This document shows positions 38,221-47,360 of a stretch of DNA of 64,000 nt, piece by piece. Source of the DNA: Lysobacter stagni (GTDB lineage Bacteria > Pseudomonadota > Gammaproteobacteria > Xanthomonadales > Xanthomonadaceae). The stretch is from the NCBI RefSeq assembly GCF_030053425.1, contig NZ_JASGBI010000001.1, positions 1,496,001-1,560,000 on the forward strand, written 5' to 3'. Under the pieces are notes generated by a model. That model worked only from the letters and a program-made list of their open reading frames with translations, was not told the DNA's origin and did not search any database. The position numbers and the translations under genes are program-made. Each line of letters begins with the position of its first letter. Positions within the stretch are counted from its first letter, which is position 1.

Positions 38221-39345
38221 ATGCAGCAAAGACTGGCTGACTTTATCGAGGCGAATCGTCGAACGATTGTCGACCACTCATCTTTGGTCGCGGCTTCGTT
38301 TCTCTCCGGGGCCAATCGGTCGAGCGCGGACCACCTGCGTGAGCATCTTTCACAGATGCTGGATGCCGTGGTGAAGGATTTGCGCACCGTCCAAAGCCGC
38401 GAGTCCACCGTGGAGAGATCCCAGACTCCGGTAACTGCTCCGCACACGCCGGACACGGCCGCTGGGGTCTATGCACGCCTTCGGGCGCAAAGCGGCATCA
38501 CCCTTGAGCAAGTGGTCGCCGAGTTACGCGCCCTGCGCGCGTCCGTCTCTATGCTATGGAAGGACGCTACTCTCCCTGACTCGCGTGCACTGGATGACCT
38601 GACGCGCTTCAACGCGGCGATGGATCAGATTCTTGCGGAATCCATTGCCAACTTTTCCGCGGAGATCGAGGGTTGGCGCGATGTGTTCCTGGGCACGCTC
38701 GCCCATGACTTGCGCGGACCACTCTCGGTGAACGTTCTCACGGCCGAAGTGTTGTCCAGGATCATTGCCGATCGCCCCGAGAAACTCCTGGTAGAACGCC
38801 TGCAGCGCAGCGCCGCCCGGATGAAGGCGCTTCTCGACAGCCTGCTGGATTACAGCAAGGCCTCGCTTGGAGGCGGAATCCGCATCTCTCCCGCCCATGT
38901 CGATCTAGATCCGGGTCTTCGGGATGAAGTAGATCTCCTTCGCGCCCTCTTTCAAGAGCATGAGATTTCGTACGAGTCCGCTGGCAGGACGAACGGCCTG
39001 TTCGATGTATCAAGAATCCGAGAGGCCTTGGCCAATCTGGTGATCAACGCGGCGAAGCACGGTGCCGCCGGTGGGCCCATTCGCATTACGCTTTATGGCG
39101 ACGAAGAAGGCGCTCGACTGGTGGTCAAGAACATCGGACCGAGTCTCCCGGGTCACATGATGTCTGCACTGTTCATGCCGTTTGGTCAGCTTCGCGACAC
39201 CGCAGACGACCGTCCGGAAGCTGACAGCCTTGGACTAGGCCTCTTCATCGTCAAGCAGATCGCGCTCGCACATGGCGGAAGCGTCGCAGCAACTTCGTTG
39301 AATGGATGTACTGCATTCACCATAACGTTGCCGTGGAGATCCTGA
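38221..39345 (+). CDS. Sensor histidine kinase with N-terminal RsbRD-like domain
   Basis: This 374-residue soluble kinase has no membrane helix. The N-terminus (LADFIEANRRTIVDHSSLVAAS) and the following helical region resemble the RsbRD/RsbU-type domain that senses signals in the cytoplasm. The HisKA motif is FLGTLAHDLRGPLSVN (phosphorylated His near residue 162). The HATPase has the N-box ANLVINAAKHG and G-box SLGLGLFIVKQIALAHGG. I chose ATG 38221; an earlier in-frame start would add 27 poor residues. No response regulator is adjacent. The partner and signal are unknown; neighbours are haem, oxygen or peroxide proteins. Confidence 0.88.
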   Translation: MQQRLADFIEANRRTIVDHSSLVAASFLSGANRSSADHLREHLSQMLDAVVKDLRTVQSRESTVERSQTPVTAPHTPDTAAGVYARLRAQSGITLEQVVAELRALRASVSMLWKDATLPDSRALDDLTRFNAAMDQILAESIANFSAEIEGWRDVFLGTLAHDLRGPLSVNVLTAEVLSRIIADRPEKLLVERLQRSAARMKALLDSLLDYSKASLGGGIRISPAHVDLDPGLRDEVDLLRALFQEHEISYESAGRTNGLFDVSRIREALANLVINAAKHGAAGGPIRITLYGDEEGARLVVKNIGPSLPGHMMSALFMPFGQLRDTADDRPEADSLGLGLFIVKQIALAHGGSVAATSLNGCTAFTITLPWRS

Positions 39346-39586
39346 AACTCCGTCCGAACGCGCCCGACGTCCTGGTTAAGCCCCCACCCACCCACCTTCC
39401 TCCCTGCCGGTGGAGCGGGCCGCATCGACAAAGCGCCGAGTAGGCACGTTGCGCCTTGGGCACTCGCAATGTGGAAATGGGTAATACATCGAGGTGGCTC
39501 GGTACTACGTTGCGAACATGCGTCACCGTGCCCTCACTGTGCATGGGGGATGGTGATGGCTCCCCAGCAAAACCGAGAATGAGGCC

Positions 39587-40099
39587 ATGGCTCGTGACAT
39601 CCTGAAGACGCTCAAAGAAGAGCATGACGCCGTGCGCGCGCTTTTCGAGAAGATAAACGACACAACAGACCGTGCGACACAGAAGCGCGGAAACCTGTTG
39701 GAGAACATCGAAGCCAACCTGCTACCCCATGCGAAATGGGAGGAGCTGGTGTTCTATCCCGCATTCAATGAGCGCGCGGATCGCGATGGCTTGGTAACGC
39801 ACGCTGAAGCAGTCTCCGAACATCACGCGGTTGAGCATTCCGTCATTCCAGAGGTTCACGAGTCGGAGATCGATACGCCGGAGTTTGCGGGTCGGGTGAA
39901 AGTCTTTGGCGAGTTCGTCGATCACCACGCCAAAGAAGAGGAAAAGACAATGTTCAAGATGGCGAGGAAGATGTTCAGTGCTGAAGAGCGCGAGCAGTTC
40001 GACATCGATTACGAGAAGTGGAAGAGCACCCCCGAAGCGGCCGCCGCGGCCATTCCGTTCAGCGATGGCGACGGAGATGGTCACCGCAGGCGAGCATGA
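39587..40099 (+). CDS. Hemerythrin HHE-domain protein
   Basis: This is a 170-residue four-helix bundle with iron-ligand histidines and carboxylates: KEEHDAVRALF near residue 12, LLPHAKWEELVFYP, EHHAVEH, and VDHHAKEEEKTMF. HHE proteins bind oxygen, NO or metal and often act in oxidative or nitrosative stress. The Asp/Gly-rich tail (FSDGDGDGHRRRA) is low complexity. It follows the sensor kinase by 240 bases and precedes the catalase region. The family call is secure; the ligand is not. Confidence 0.9.
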   Translation: MARDILKTLKEEHDAVRALFEKINDTTDRATQKRGNLLENIEANLLPHAKWEELVFYPAFNERADRDGLVTHAEAVSEHHAVEHSVIPEVHESEIDTPEFAGRVKVFGEFVDHHAKEEEKTMFKMARKMFSAEEREQFDIDYEKWKSTPEAAAAAIPFSDGDGDGHRRRA

Positions 40100-40348
40100 G
40101 CGGCTCCGCACCTGCCTCTGCCTCAAGTCCCTGCGCCTAATCCATTCCTGGGAATCTAAGAAGAACCAACCTGCTTAGCCGCATGCAAAGTGGTGGCGGC
40201 TGATCGTGATCGTCCGCGGACTCAACTAGGACTTATCCCATGAAATCCACCTTTGAGGCGCTACGCCTGAACATCGTGCGCCTGGTTATACCTGTGATCC
40301 TGCGCGCGACGCGCGCAATCGACCAGGTTCGGTGATGTGAGGCATGAG

Positions 40349-40729
40349 ATGAAGAACCGGGTGAAGGCACGTATCGCAATGTTCCGTTTTACGCTGGGGA
40401 CGGGGCAGAGCATCGGACCAAGGGACTTGCAATCGCTCTGGGAGAGTGCCTGTCAGGTGGAAAACTTGAGCGTCGGTTGTGCTCCGGGACCTTCTTATGC
40501 TGACAAGCTCACCTATTCACTTTATGCCCCGCACGATCTGACAGGGCTGACGGAAGTAGAGAAACGACTTCGCTGGCTGTTTGGCGAGAGGAAGCTGCGC
40601 GTGTCCCTGATCTGCGCTCACATCAGCCATCAACATCAGAACCGGCCCCTGCCGGGCGCAGCGCGGCCGCCGCAACGAGTCAACGTGAACCAACGCTCCG
40701 GGCCCGATTCGGCAGTTCCTCAACAGTGA
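40349..40729 (+). CDS. Hypothetical protein, coupled to the next gene
   Basis: This open frame of 126 codons starts MKNRVKARIAMFRFTLGTGQ and includes GPRDLQSLWESACQVENLSVG and LTGLTEVEKRLRWLFGERKL. These segments read as protein-like, while the last 30 residues are low complexity. A GTG four codons earlier is an alternative start. Its stop overlaps the GTG start of the next gene (GTGA). No family is recognised. Confidence 0.5.
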   Translation: MKNRVKARIAMFRFTLGTGQSIGPRDLQSLWESACQVENLSVGCAPGPSYADKLTYSLYAPHDLTGLTEVEKRLRWLFGERKLRVSLICAHISHQHQNRPLPGAARPPQRVNVNQRSGPDSAVPQQ

Positions 40730-41064
40730 ATAGTTCGTACGAGCCGTGGCGCAATGATGAAGTTCAACCGTCAGCCTGTGCATACCTGACGCTGATTCAA
40801 GCGATTGGGGAGAGCGCGCACGACCTGTATGGCGCGGATTGGGATCTTGCCGAAGCCGAGACGATTGAACTACGGCCCTCCTACGCACGAAACACCGGGC
40901 TCTCTTGGGCGGAGGTTCGCGTAGGTATTCGAGCGGCTTGGGAGCATGCCCGTTTGAGCCATTCGCACACGGCGGGTTTACGAACCCCCGCTTCTGGTCG
41001 ACTGCCCGTAGCGGCTATCCACGTAACGCGTGGGCGTGAATCGCGGAATGGCCGACCTAGGTAG
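40726..41064 (+). CDS. Hypothetical protein
   Basis: This open frame of 112 codons starts at a GTG that overlaps the previous stop. The first 75 residues are protein-like ([18 protein letters not shown] and [20 protein letters not shown] then [17 protein letters not shown]); the rest is Arg/Ser-rich and may be past the true end. No family is recognised. The two frames look like one translationally coupled unit, with no clue to function. Confidence 0.45.
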   Translation: MNSSYEPWRNDEVQPSACAYLTLIQAIGESAHDLYGADWDLAEAETIELRPSYARNTGLSWAEVRVGIRAAWEHARLSHSHTAGLRTPASGRLPVAAIHVTRGRESRNGRPR

Positions 41065-41279
41065 CAGACGGATGCGCGGCTCGGAGCTACGGCCGCTCGG
41101 CGTGCTTGGCCATAACGTTTCGCATGCTCGACCTTCACCATGGATTACCGCCATCGACGTACGTTCGGAACAATCCGGCGCGCGCGGATGGAACGCCTTG
41201 CTGCAGTTCCCGTGGAGTTGTCCCCGCGCCGTTGCCAGCGCCGGAGCACCAATTCTGCCCTCGATTGCGTGGAGTAAAG

Positions 41280-43384
41280 ATGGCCACCAGGAAGACGTTA
41301 CCGGTCAAAGCCAGGGCGAAGCCGCCGCGGGCGGTCTCGAGCGAATCACGCGGCTCTGGAAGCGAGTTGCACCAGCAAGCCGGTGGAATGCACCCGCCGC
41401 TGACGACCCAGCAGGGCATTCCCGTTTCCGACAATCAGAATTCGCTGCGCGTCACACCAAGCGGGCCTACCTTGCTGGAGGACTTCATCCTTCGAGAGAA
41501 GATTACCCACTTCGACCACGAGCGCATTCCGGAGCGGATCGTGCATGCGCGCGGTTCTGCCGCGCACGGCTACTTCGAGCTGACCAAGTCGCTGAAGAAC
41601 TTTACCGTCGCGCGCGTTCTGTCGGAAGTCGGTGTGCGGACACCGGTCTTCTGTCGTTTCTCCACGGTGGCTGGCGGCGCCGGGTCGGTCGACACGCCGC
41701 GCGATGTCCGCGGGTTCGCCGTCAAGTTCTATACGCAGGAAGGAAACTGGGACCTGGTGGGAAACAACATCCCGGTGTTCTTCATCCAGGACGCGATGAA
41801 ATTCCCGGATGTCGTGCACTCGGTCAAGATGGAGCCAGATCGCGGTTTTCCGCAGGCCGCGAGCGCGCACGACACGTTTTGGGATTTCATCTCGCTTACG
41901 CCTGAATCGCTGCACATGATCATGTGGGCGATGTCCGACCGCACGATCCCCCGCTCGCTGCGCATGATCGAAGGTTTCGGGGTGCACAGCTTCCGCCTGC
42001 TCAACGATAAGGGCGGCAGCACGTTCGTGAAGTTCCACTGGCGTCCCCGCCTGGGCCTGCAATCCACGCTGTGGGACGAGGCAGTGAAACTGGCCGGCGG
42101 GACCCCGACTTCCATCGGCGCGATCTGTTCCAGGCGATCCAGTCTGGCGCCTATCCGGAATGGGACCTGGCCGTTCAGCTGTTCACGCAGGAACAAGCCG
42201 ACGCCTTGCCGTTCGATCACCTCGATGCGACCAAGCTGATTCCGGAGGAAATGGTGCCGTTGACGGTGATCGGTCGCATGGTGCTCGATCGTTGGCCGGA
42301 CAACTTCTTTGCCGAAACCGAGCAAGTTGCCTATTGCCCCGCCAACATAGTGCCGGGCATTGACTTCAGCGACGACCCGTTGCTGCAGGGTCGCTTGTTC
42401 TCGTACCTCGACACGCAGCTGATCCGGCTGGGTGGGCCGAACTTCCGTCAGATTCCGGTCAATGCGCCCAAGTGTCCGTTCGCCAATCTGCAGCGCGACG
42501 GCCACATGCAGATGCAGATTCCGCATGGCCGCGTGAACTACGACCCCAGTTCGTTGCAGCCGGATTCGCCACGGGAAACGACTCGTGGCTTCCGGAGTTA
42601 CGCTAATCCGCCCGGTGAAGGCAGCAAGGGCCGCATCCGCACCGAGAGCTTCGCCGATCACTACACCCAACCGCGGTTGTTCTACCGCAGTCAGAGCGCG
42701 CCCGAGCAGGCGCACATCGCCTCGGCACTGGTGTTCGAACTGTCGAAGGTAGAAACGGAGCACGTGCGCGAGGCCATCGTCGGGCACCTGCGCCATGTCG
42801 ATGCTGACCTCGCTAAGCGCGTGGGCGATGGCCTGGGCATGGAGAAGCTGCCGCCCGCCCCTGCAACCGCCGTCATGCCGACCGACATGGCAGCTTCACC
42901 TGCTCTGCAGATCATTGGCAAGATGAAGCACACGCTCGAAGGGCGCGTCGTGGGCGTACTGCTCCACGACGGGTCCCATGCCGGTACCGTGCGCGCGCTT
43001 CGAAAGGCCGTTGAGGGTGCGGGGGCGACGGTCAAGGTCGTGGCGCTGAAGCTTGGGGGGGCGACATTGAGCGACGGTAGGCGAATCGCCGCCGATGGCC
43101 AGTTGGCCGGCACGCCGTCGATCGTGTTCGACGCGGTCGCGCTGGTGCTGTCGGACGAGGGAGGTGCCCGCCTTGCCAGGGAGGCACCTGCCGTCGATTT
43201 CGTTCGCGATGCCTTCGGTCACCTCAAGGCCATTGCAGCCGATGCAGGAGCACAGGCCGTGCTGAAGGCCGCGGGAGTGGCGAAGGACGACGGGGTCGTG
43301 TCGGTCGACGACACGGCCCGGTTCCTCAAGGCCGCCAGCACACGACAATGGGCGCGGGAACCGAAGGTGCGGACGCTGGCTTGA
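41280..43384 (+). pseudogene. katE: Large-subunit (HPII-type) catalase, broken by one frameshift
   Basis: Two frames joined near 42100 make a monofunctional haem catalase of about 700 residues. Frame one has the distal-His segment [15 protein letters not shown], then [13 protein letters not shown] and [14 protein letters not shown]. Frame two continues [23 protein letters not shown], and then has the haem-tyrosine segment [18 protein letters not shown] and a C-terminal DJ-1/PfpI-like domain (VGVLLHDGSHAGTVRALRKA), as in KatE. One base appears missing in GGCCGGCGGGACC. The start is ATG 41280 ([14 protein letters not shown]). If the indel is real, the enzyme is probably dead; if an assembly error, it is complete. 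Confidence 0.87.
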
Positions 43385-43824
43385 TCCATCGCCGGCGCAG
43401 ACTTGATCCATCGCCAGCCCAGAATCGGTGCCGAATGTCCGATTCCACCCATCCGCGGACGTCTGCATCGCCCGCTTCTATTCCACTCCTCCCCTCTGAA
43501 AGCTCATCAGGCTCTTCAACGGACGCCTTTCGCGCCGTGTCCACGCACGGATGAGCTCCGCTCCGATCGAGCTGTACACGATGCCGTTCCCGCCGTATGC
43601 CATCGCGACCAACACGCGCGGCCCTCAAGACGCACGCAAACGCAATGCAACGCAAGTCCCGTTGGGCATGCGGCCGATGCTGTTCCGTGAACTCGATCAC
43701 GCCATCTGTCAGCGACTCTTCGCCGTGTGGCTTGCAAATATCATCGCCTCCCGCAGAATGGGGATCGGGGAAAGCCAGCGCGTCTTATGCGATGGGCGAT
43801 GGCTGCCAGGGAGGGGGCGCCAGC
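43385..43824. other. Intergenic stretch with a tandem repeat and a hairpin repeat, no gene
   Basis: It begins with a tandem CTTGATCCATCGCC unit (43380 and 43402, 22-base period) directly at the catalase stop. A hairpin-type repeat follows (43431-43465: CCGAATGTCCGATTC then CCATCCGCGGACGTCT). Open frames from 43551 have no supported start or family. Confidence 0.5.
43431..43465. repeat. Island hairpin repeat, divergent copy
   Basis: CCGAATGTCCGATTCCACCC, then ATCCGCGGACGTCTG. The AATGTCCG and CGGAC(A/G)T arms are conserved; the loop differs. Confidence 0.6.
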
Positions 43825-44838
43825 TTGGGGAAGTTACGGGTAATCACGCGCGACAATGGCGCCGGGTTGAGTCGCGATCTGCGACTGGTCATCGATGCGC
43901 TTGCACCGCATCACGACGTGCGCACCATGGGCCTGGGCGCCAATCGCGCCGCCAACCGGATTAGACAATGGTACGCACGCGCGCAATGCGCCGCGTTCGG
44001 GCGCATCGATGTGCAACTGTCCCTGGAGCGCGTCTACGCCCCCATGCTCGACTGCGCGCGCAGCAACCTGCTAATGCCGAACCCGGAGTGGTTCCAGCCC
44101 GCCTGGGTCGACCTGCTGCCGCGGTTTGAACGCGTGCTGTGCAAGTCGCTGCATGCGGTACCCATCTTCGAGCAGCTGGGATGCCACGCGATCTACACCG
44201 GCTTTACCAGTGAGGATCGGCTGGATCGCGATGTGCCCCGCAAGGATGCCTTTCTCCACATCGCCGGGCGCAGCTCCGCGAAGGGGACGCGCGCGGTGCT
44301 GGACGCATGGTTGCATCACCCCGAATGGCCGCGCCTGACGGTGGTTCAGTGCGCGCGCAAGGCGCGGGTTCTGGCTGCCTCCGCGAACATCGAGCACCGT
44401 GTGGGCTACCTGCACGATGACGAGCTACGGCGCCTGCAGAACGAGCATCGGTTCCACCTGTGTCCTTCGGAGATCGAGGGCTTCGGGCATTACATCGCCG
44501 AGGCGATGAGCGTCGGCGCCGTCGTGCTCACCACGGACGCCGCACCGATGAACGAGCTGGTCACCCACGACTGCGGCGTGCTGCTCGCATGCACGGCTGG
44601 CACCCGACTCGGTCTTGGCATTCGCCACCAGGTCGACCGCGCCACCATCGAAGCGGGTGTCCAGCACGCGCTGTCACTCGATGCACGGGCGCGCCAACGC
44701 ATCGGCGATGCCGTGCGAGACCGCTTCGTCGAACGCGATCGGGCGTTCCGGTTGCGGCTGGCCTCCGTGATCGCGACGGGCGATGACTGGTCTCCCGCGC
44801 GATCGCGTACGGCACGTGGCTCGCATGCGCCGACCTGA
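43825..44838 (+). CDS. Glycosyltransferase family 4-like protein
   Basis: This is a 337-residue GT-B fold glycosyltransferase without membrane segments. The C-terminal nucleotide-sugar domain is clear: FLHIAGRSSAKGTRAVLDAW, then CPSEIEGFGHYIAEAMSVGAVV and LTTDAAPMNELV. This is the usual GT4 EX7E-like region. I start at TTG 43825, preceded by AGGGAGGGGG with 7-base spacing; ATG 43792 is the alternative. Donor and acceptor are unknown. The next gene overlaps its end, so the two likely act on one cell-surface glycan. Confidence 0.78.
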   Translation: MGKLRVITRDNGAGLSRDLRLVIDALAPHHDVRTMGLGANRAANRIRQWYARAQCAAFGRIDVQLSLERVYAPMLDCARSNLLMPNPEWFQPAWVDLLPRFERVLCKSLHAVPIFEQLGCHAIYTGFTSEDRLDRDVPRKDAFLHIAGRSSAKGTRAVLDAWLHHPEWPRLTVVQCARKARVLAASANIEHRVGYLHDDELRRLQNEHRFHLCPSEIEGFGHYIAEAMSVGAVVLTTDAAPMNELVTHDCGVLLACTAGTRLGLGIRHQVDRATIEAGVQHALSLDARARQRIGDAVRDRFVERDRAFRLRLASVIATGDDWSPARSRTARGSHAPT

Positions 44839-45898
44839 TGATTCGCCGCGCCGCTGGGCACTGCTCGCCTCGGAGCAGTACTCGTTCCCGATCCTACGGC
44901 CACTGGCTGCACAGGCGATCGCGCGCGGACACGAGGTTGCGTGGCTCATGCGCGATGGGCTGGCCCCTTCCATGCTTCCCGGCGAACTGCGACTGCGCAG
45001 TCGCAGCGCACTGAAGGCATTCGCGCCGGCTGCGGTGTTCGCCACCGTGCATCGGATCCCGCCCTGGTTGCCCGGTCTTCAGGTGCAACTGTTTCACGGC
45101 CTCAACCTGAGCAAGCGCGACCCGAAGCGCGGGCACTTCCGGATCTCGGACCTGTTCGACCTGTACTGCACCCATGGCCCGGTCACGACGCAGCCGATGC
45201 AGGCGCTCGCGGATGAGCATCGCGATTTCCTAGTCGTCGAGACCGGATGGCCAAAACTCGACACACTGTTCGCAGGCGCTGGCGAACGCGCTCTGGCTCT
45301 GCGTCGCGCTGCGGCAGGTCGCGCAGTCGTCATGTACGCCTCTACGTTCAACGAGCCGCTCAGTCGCGCGCGCGATTGCCTGCCTGTGATCGAGGAACTG
45401 GTTCGCCGCGGCGATCGCTACTGGCTGCTGACGCTGCACCCGGTGTCGCCACCGGACCTGGTCGAGCAGTACCGGCGCCTGGCGGGCGCGAACGCCGTCT
45501 TTCTCTGTGCCGAACGCCTGGCGGACATGCTCCACGCCGCCGATATCCTGGTGTGCGACACGTCCTCCGTGATCGAGGAATTCGCACTTCTCGGCAAGCC
45601 GGTGGTCTCCGTGTGCCATCGCCAGCCCCAAGCCTTCATGCTTGACGTCGGCTCACCCGATGCGATCGATGCCGCGATCGCCTCCGCGCTGGCCGATCTC
45701 CCTGAACGCTATTCGCTGACGAAGGCCTACGCAGATGCGATCCACCCCACTAGGGACACAGGCTCCTCCGCGCGCGTGCTCGACGCCGTGGAGTCGGTGC
45801 TGCGCGGAGAACGCGCGACGCCGCGCCGGCGCCGACGACCGGTCTGGCGTCGCTGGTGGCGGTCATGGCGCATGCTGTGCGAGCTTCTGCCGGGGTGA
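44825..45898 (+). CDS. CDP-glycerol glycerophosphotransferase/TagB-like protein
   Basis: This 357-residue GT-B fold protein resembles the TagB/TagF family of poly-glycerophosphate or LPS-modifying enzymes. Visible segments are LFHGLNLSKRDPKRG, FDLYCTHGPVTTQPM, VVMYASTFNEPLS, LLTLHPVSPPDL and DILVCDTSSVIEEFALLGKPVV (the D-T-S-S motif). The C-terminus is Arg/Trp-rich (RRWWRSWRML) and may touch the membrane. ATG 44825 overlaps the GT4 stop; ATG 44783 is an alternative. The transferred group is not known. In Xanthomonads such pairs sit in LPS-core or surface-glycan loci (family knowledge). Confidence 0.78.
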   Translation: MRRPDDSPRRWALLASEQYSFPILRPLAAQAIARGHEVAWLMRDGLAPSMLPGELRLRSRSALKAFAPAAVFATVHRIPPWLPGLQVQLFHGLNLSKRDPKRGHFRISDLFDLYCTHGPVTTQPMQALADEHRDFLVVETGWPKLDTLFAGAGERALALRRAAAGRAVVMYASTFNEPLSRARDCLPVIEELVRRGDRYWLLTLHPVSPPDLVEQYRRLAGANAVFLCAERLADMLHAADILVCDTSSVIEEFALLGKPVVSVCHRQPQAFMLDVGSPDAIDAAIASALADLPERYSLTKAYADAIHPTRDTGSSARVLDAVESVLRGERATPRRRRRPVWRRWWRSWRMLCELLPG

Positions 45899-46213
45899 CG
45901 ATGTGGACGCAGGTTTGGAGACCATGACGACCCCGCAGTTGCAGACGTTCGGCGCAGGCGCTGGATGCGAATGTCCGCTTCTGGCCGATAGCGGACATGA
46001 GGGTTCTCGGGTGTCGCGTACCGGTCATGCCGAGTGCCTCGAGCTCGTCCCACGCCTCCCCCATCTAGACACGCCGGTACCGTCACCGGTTGGAGAGAGC
46101 TCACGGCATCGCCCAACGACCATCGCGTTTCGCCGGAACAGGCTCAGCCGAGTTCGAGGCTGAGCGATTTCCCTTTGCTCCCCCCCCCAGCGCTTGCAGA
46201 CCGACGTGCATGA
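45899..46213. other. Intergenic stretch with a hairpin repeat, no gene
   Basis: It lies between the convergent TagB-like gene and the integrase. It holds the hairpin repeat at 45969-46000 and no supported open frame. Confidence 0.5.
45969..46000. repeat. Island hairpin repeat (GGCC subtype)
   Basis: GAATGTCCGCTTCTGGCC, then GATAGCGGACATGAG. The arms ATGTCCGCT/AGCGGACAT are a perfect 9-base inverted repeat. Confidence 0.82.
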
Positions 46214-47266
46214 TCAATCCCGATGCAAACTCTCGGGACGGAGCTGCGTGTAGCGCTTCAACTCTTGCCAGCTTTCGTGCAGCGTGACAGTTGCGACCTG
46301 TTCGATGCTGTAACCCTGTTCAAATAGTCGGGACGTCGCCTCGTGGCGAAGGTCGTGGAAATGAAGGTCTTCTATTCCAAGGGCGACGCACGCGCGCCGA
46401 AACGCCGTTCCGATCGAATCCGGCTTGAAGGGGAAGATTCTCTGCCGCTCTCTGGTAGGCTGGCGATCGACGAGGGGCCACATGTCGGCGAGCAGAGGGA
46501 AGCGCTTATGATTGCCCTCCTTTGCCCGTGGATGCTTTGCATCTCTAAGTACGACCGTTCTGGTGGGCGCGTCCAAATCTTCCCAAAGAAGCCTGGTGAT
46601 TTCACCTTCGCGTTTGGCAGTGCCGATGGCGAAATCGATAATGTCGGCCATAGGTAGCTTCATTCGCCACGCACTGGCTGCAAAATGTGCCTTTAGCTTC
46701 GAGAGCTCGTCGAGTGTCGGACGCCGGTTCCGCTTAACCGACTTCGATACGAGTTTTACCAAGCGGAGAGACGGACGGGCTTCAGCTACGGGGTCATGGG
46801 GCAGGGTGAGCTTGCCCATCGACTTAGCCACCTTAAGCATTTCGGAAAGGTAGCCGAGCTCGACATTCATGGTGGCGCCACTGCAGCTTGGCACGCGGTG
46901 CCCGCCCTTGTTTATGTGCTCGCCCTGGCGCCTCCTCCGCGTGTGCTCGATGACGTCCGCAGCAGTGAGTTTGCTAGCGACTTTGTCCCCAAGTCCCTCC
47001 TTAACCCTCGACAGGTTTCCCCGCTGAGTGAGGCTGATTCGTTTCAGTTGGCCCACGTATGTGCTGTACCAATCCACGAGCTCCGCGACGGTGGCTCCGT
47101 CATGCTCGGCGACACCTCGAGCTTCCTGGTCTGCCAGCTCACGTTCGATTCGGTCCGCCCAGGTTCGGGCAGCGCTCTTCGTCGGAAAGGTCCTCGATTT
47201 GGGCGCAAAGCCTTTTCGGCGGACAATAGCCCTCCACCGATCGCCGCGCTGTTGAAAGGTCGCCAT
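46214..47266 (-). CDS. int: Tyrosine recombinase, dusA-site integrase of the island
   Basis: This is a 350-residue phage-type integrase at the right end of the island, 95 bases from dusA and divergent from it. The N-terminal arm-binding-like part is ATFQQRGDRWRAIVRRKGF, followed by a SAM-like core-binding domain (ATVAELVDWYSTYVG). The catalytic domain has the Arg in GTAKREGEITRLLWEDL, HDLRHEATSRLFEQG (H-x-x-R), a VTLHESW box and the nucleophile in LKRYTQL. I start at ATG 47266 (MATFQQ); the frame extends upstream into dusA but is not coding there. It probably mediates integration at the dusA 5' end. Confidence 0.92.
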   Translation of the reverse strand: MATFQQRGDRWRAIVRRKGFAPKSRTFPTKSAARTWADRIERELADQEARGVAEHDGATVAELVDWYSTYVGQLKRISLTQRGNLSRVKEGLGDKVASKLTAADVIEHTRRRRQGEHINKGGHRVPSCSGATMNVELGYLSEMLKVAKSMGKLTLPHDPVAEARPSLRLVKLVSKSVKRNRRPTLDELSKLKAHFAASAWRMKLPMADIIDFAIGTAKREGEITRLLWEDLDAPTRTVVLRDAKHPRAKEGNHKRFPLLADMWPLVDRQPTRERQRIFPFKPDSIGTAFRRACVALGIEDLHFHDLRHEATSRLFEQGYSIEQVATVTLHESWQELKRYTQLRPESLHRD

Positions 47267-47360
47267 GTCGTACCAGGTGAACGTGGTACACGAATGGTAC
47301 ACCGGGACCGGGAAGTGGCGGGAAATCTCGGGAACGCGCAGGATCAATCGAGAAGCATAA

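Noticed and set aside
43551..43964. Frame overlapping the GT4 gene start (MSSAPIELYTMPFPPYA)
   Set aside because: It runs out of frame into a clearly coding GT4 domain and loses protein-like composition.
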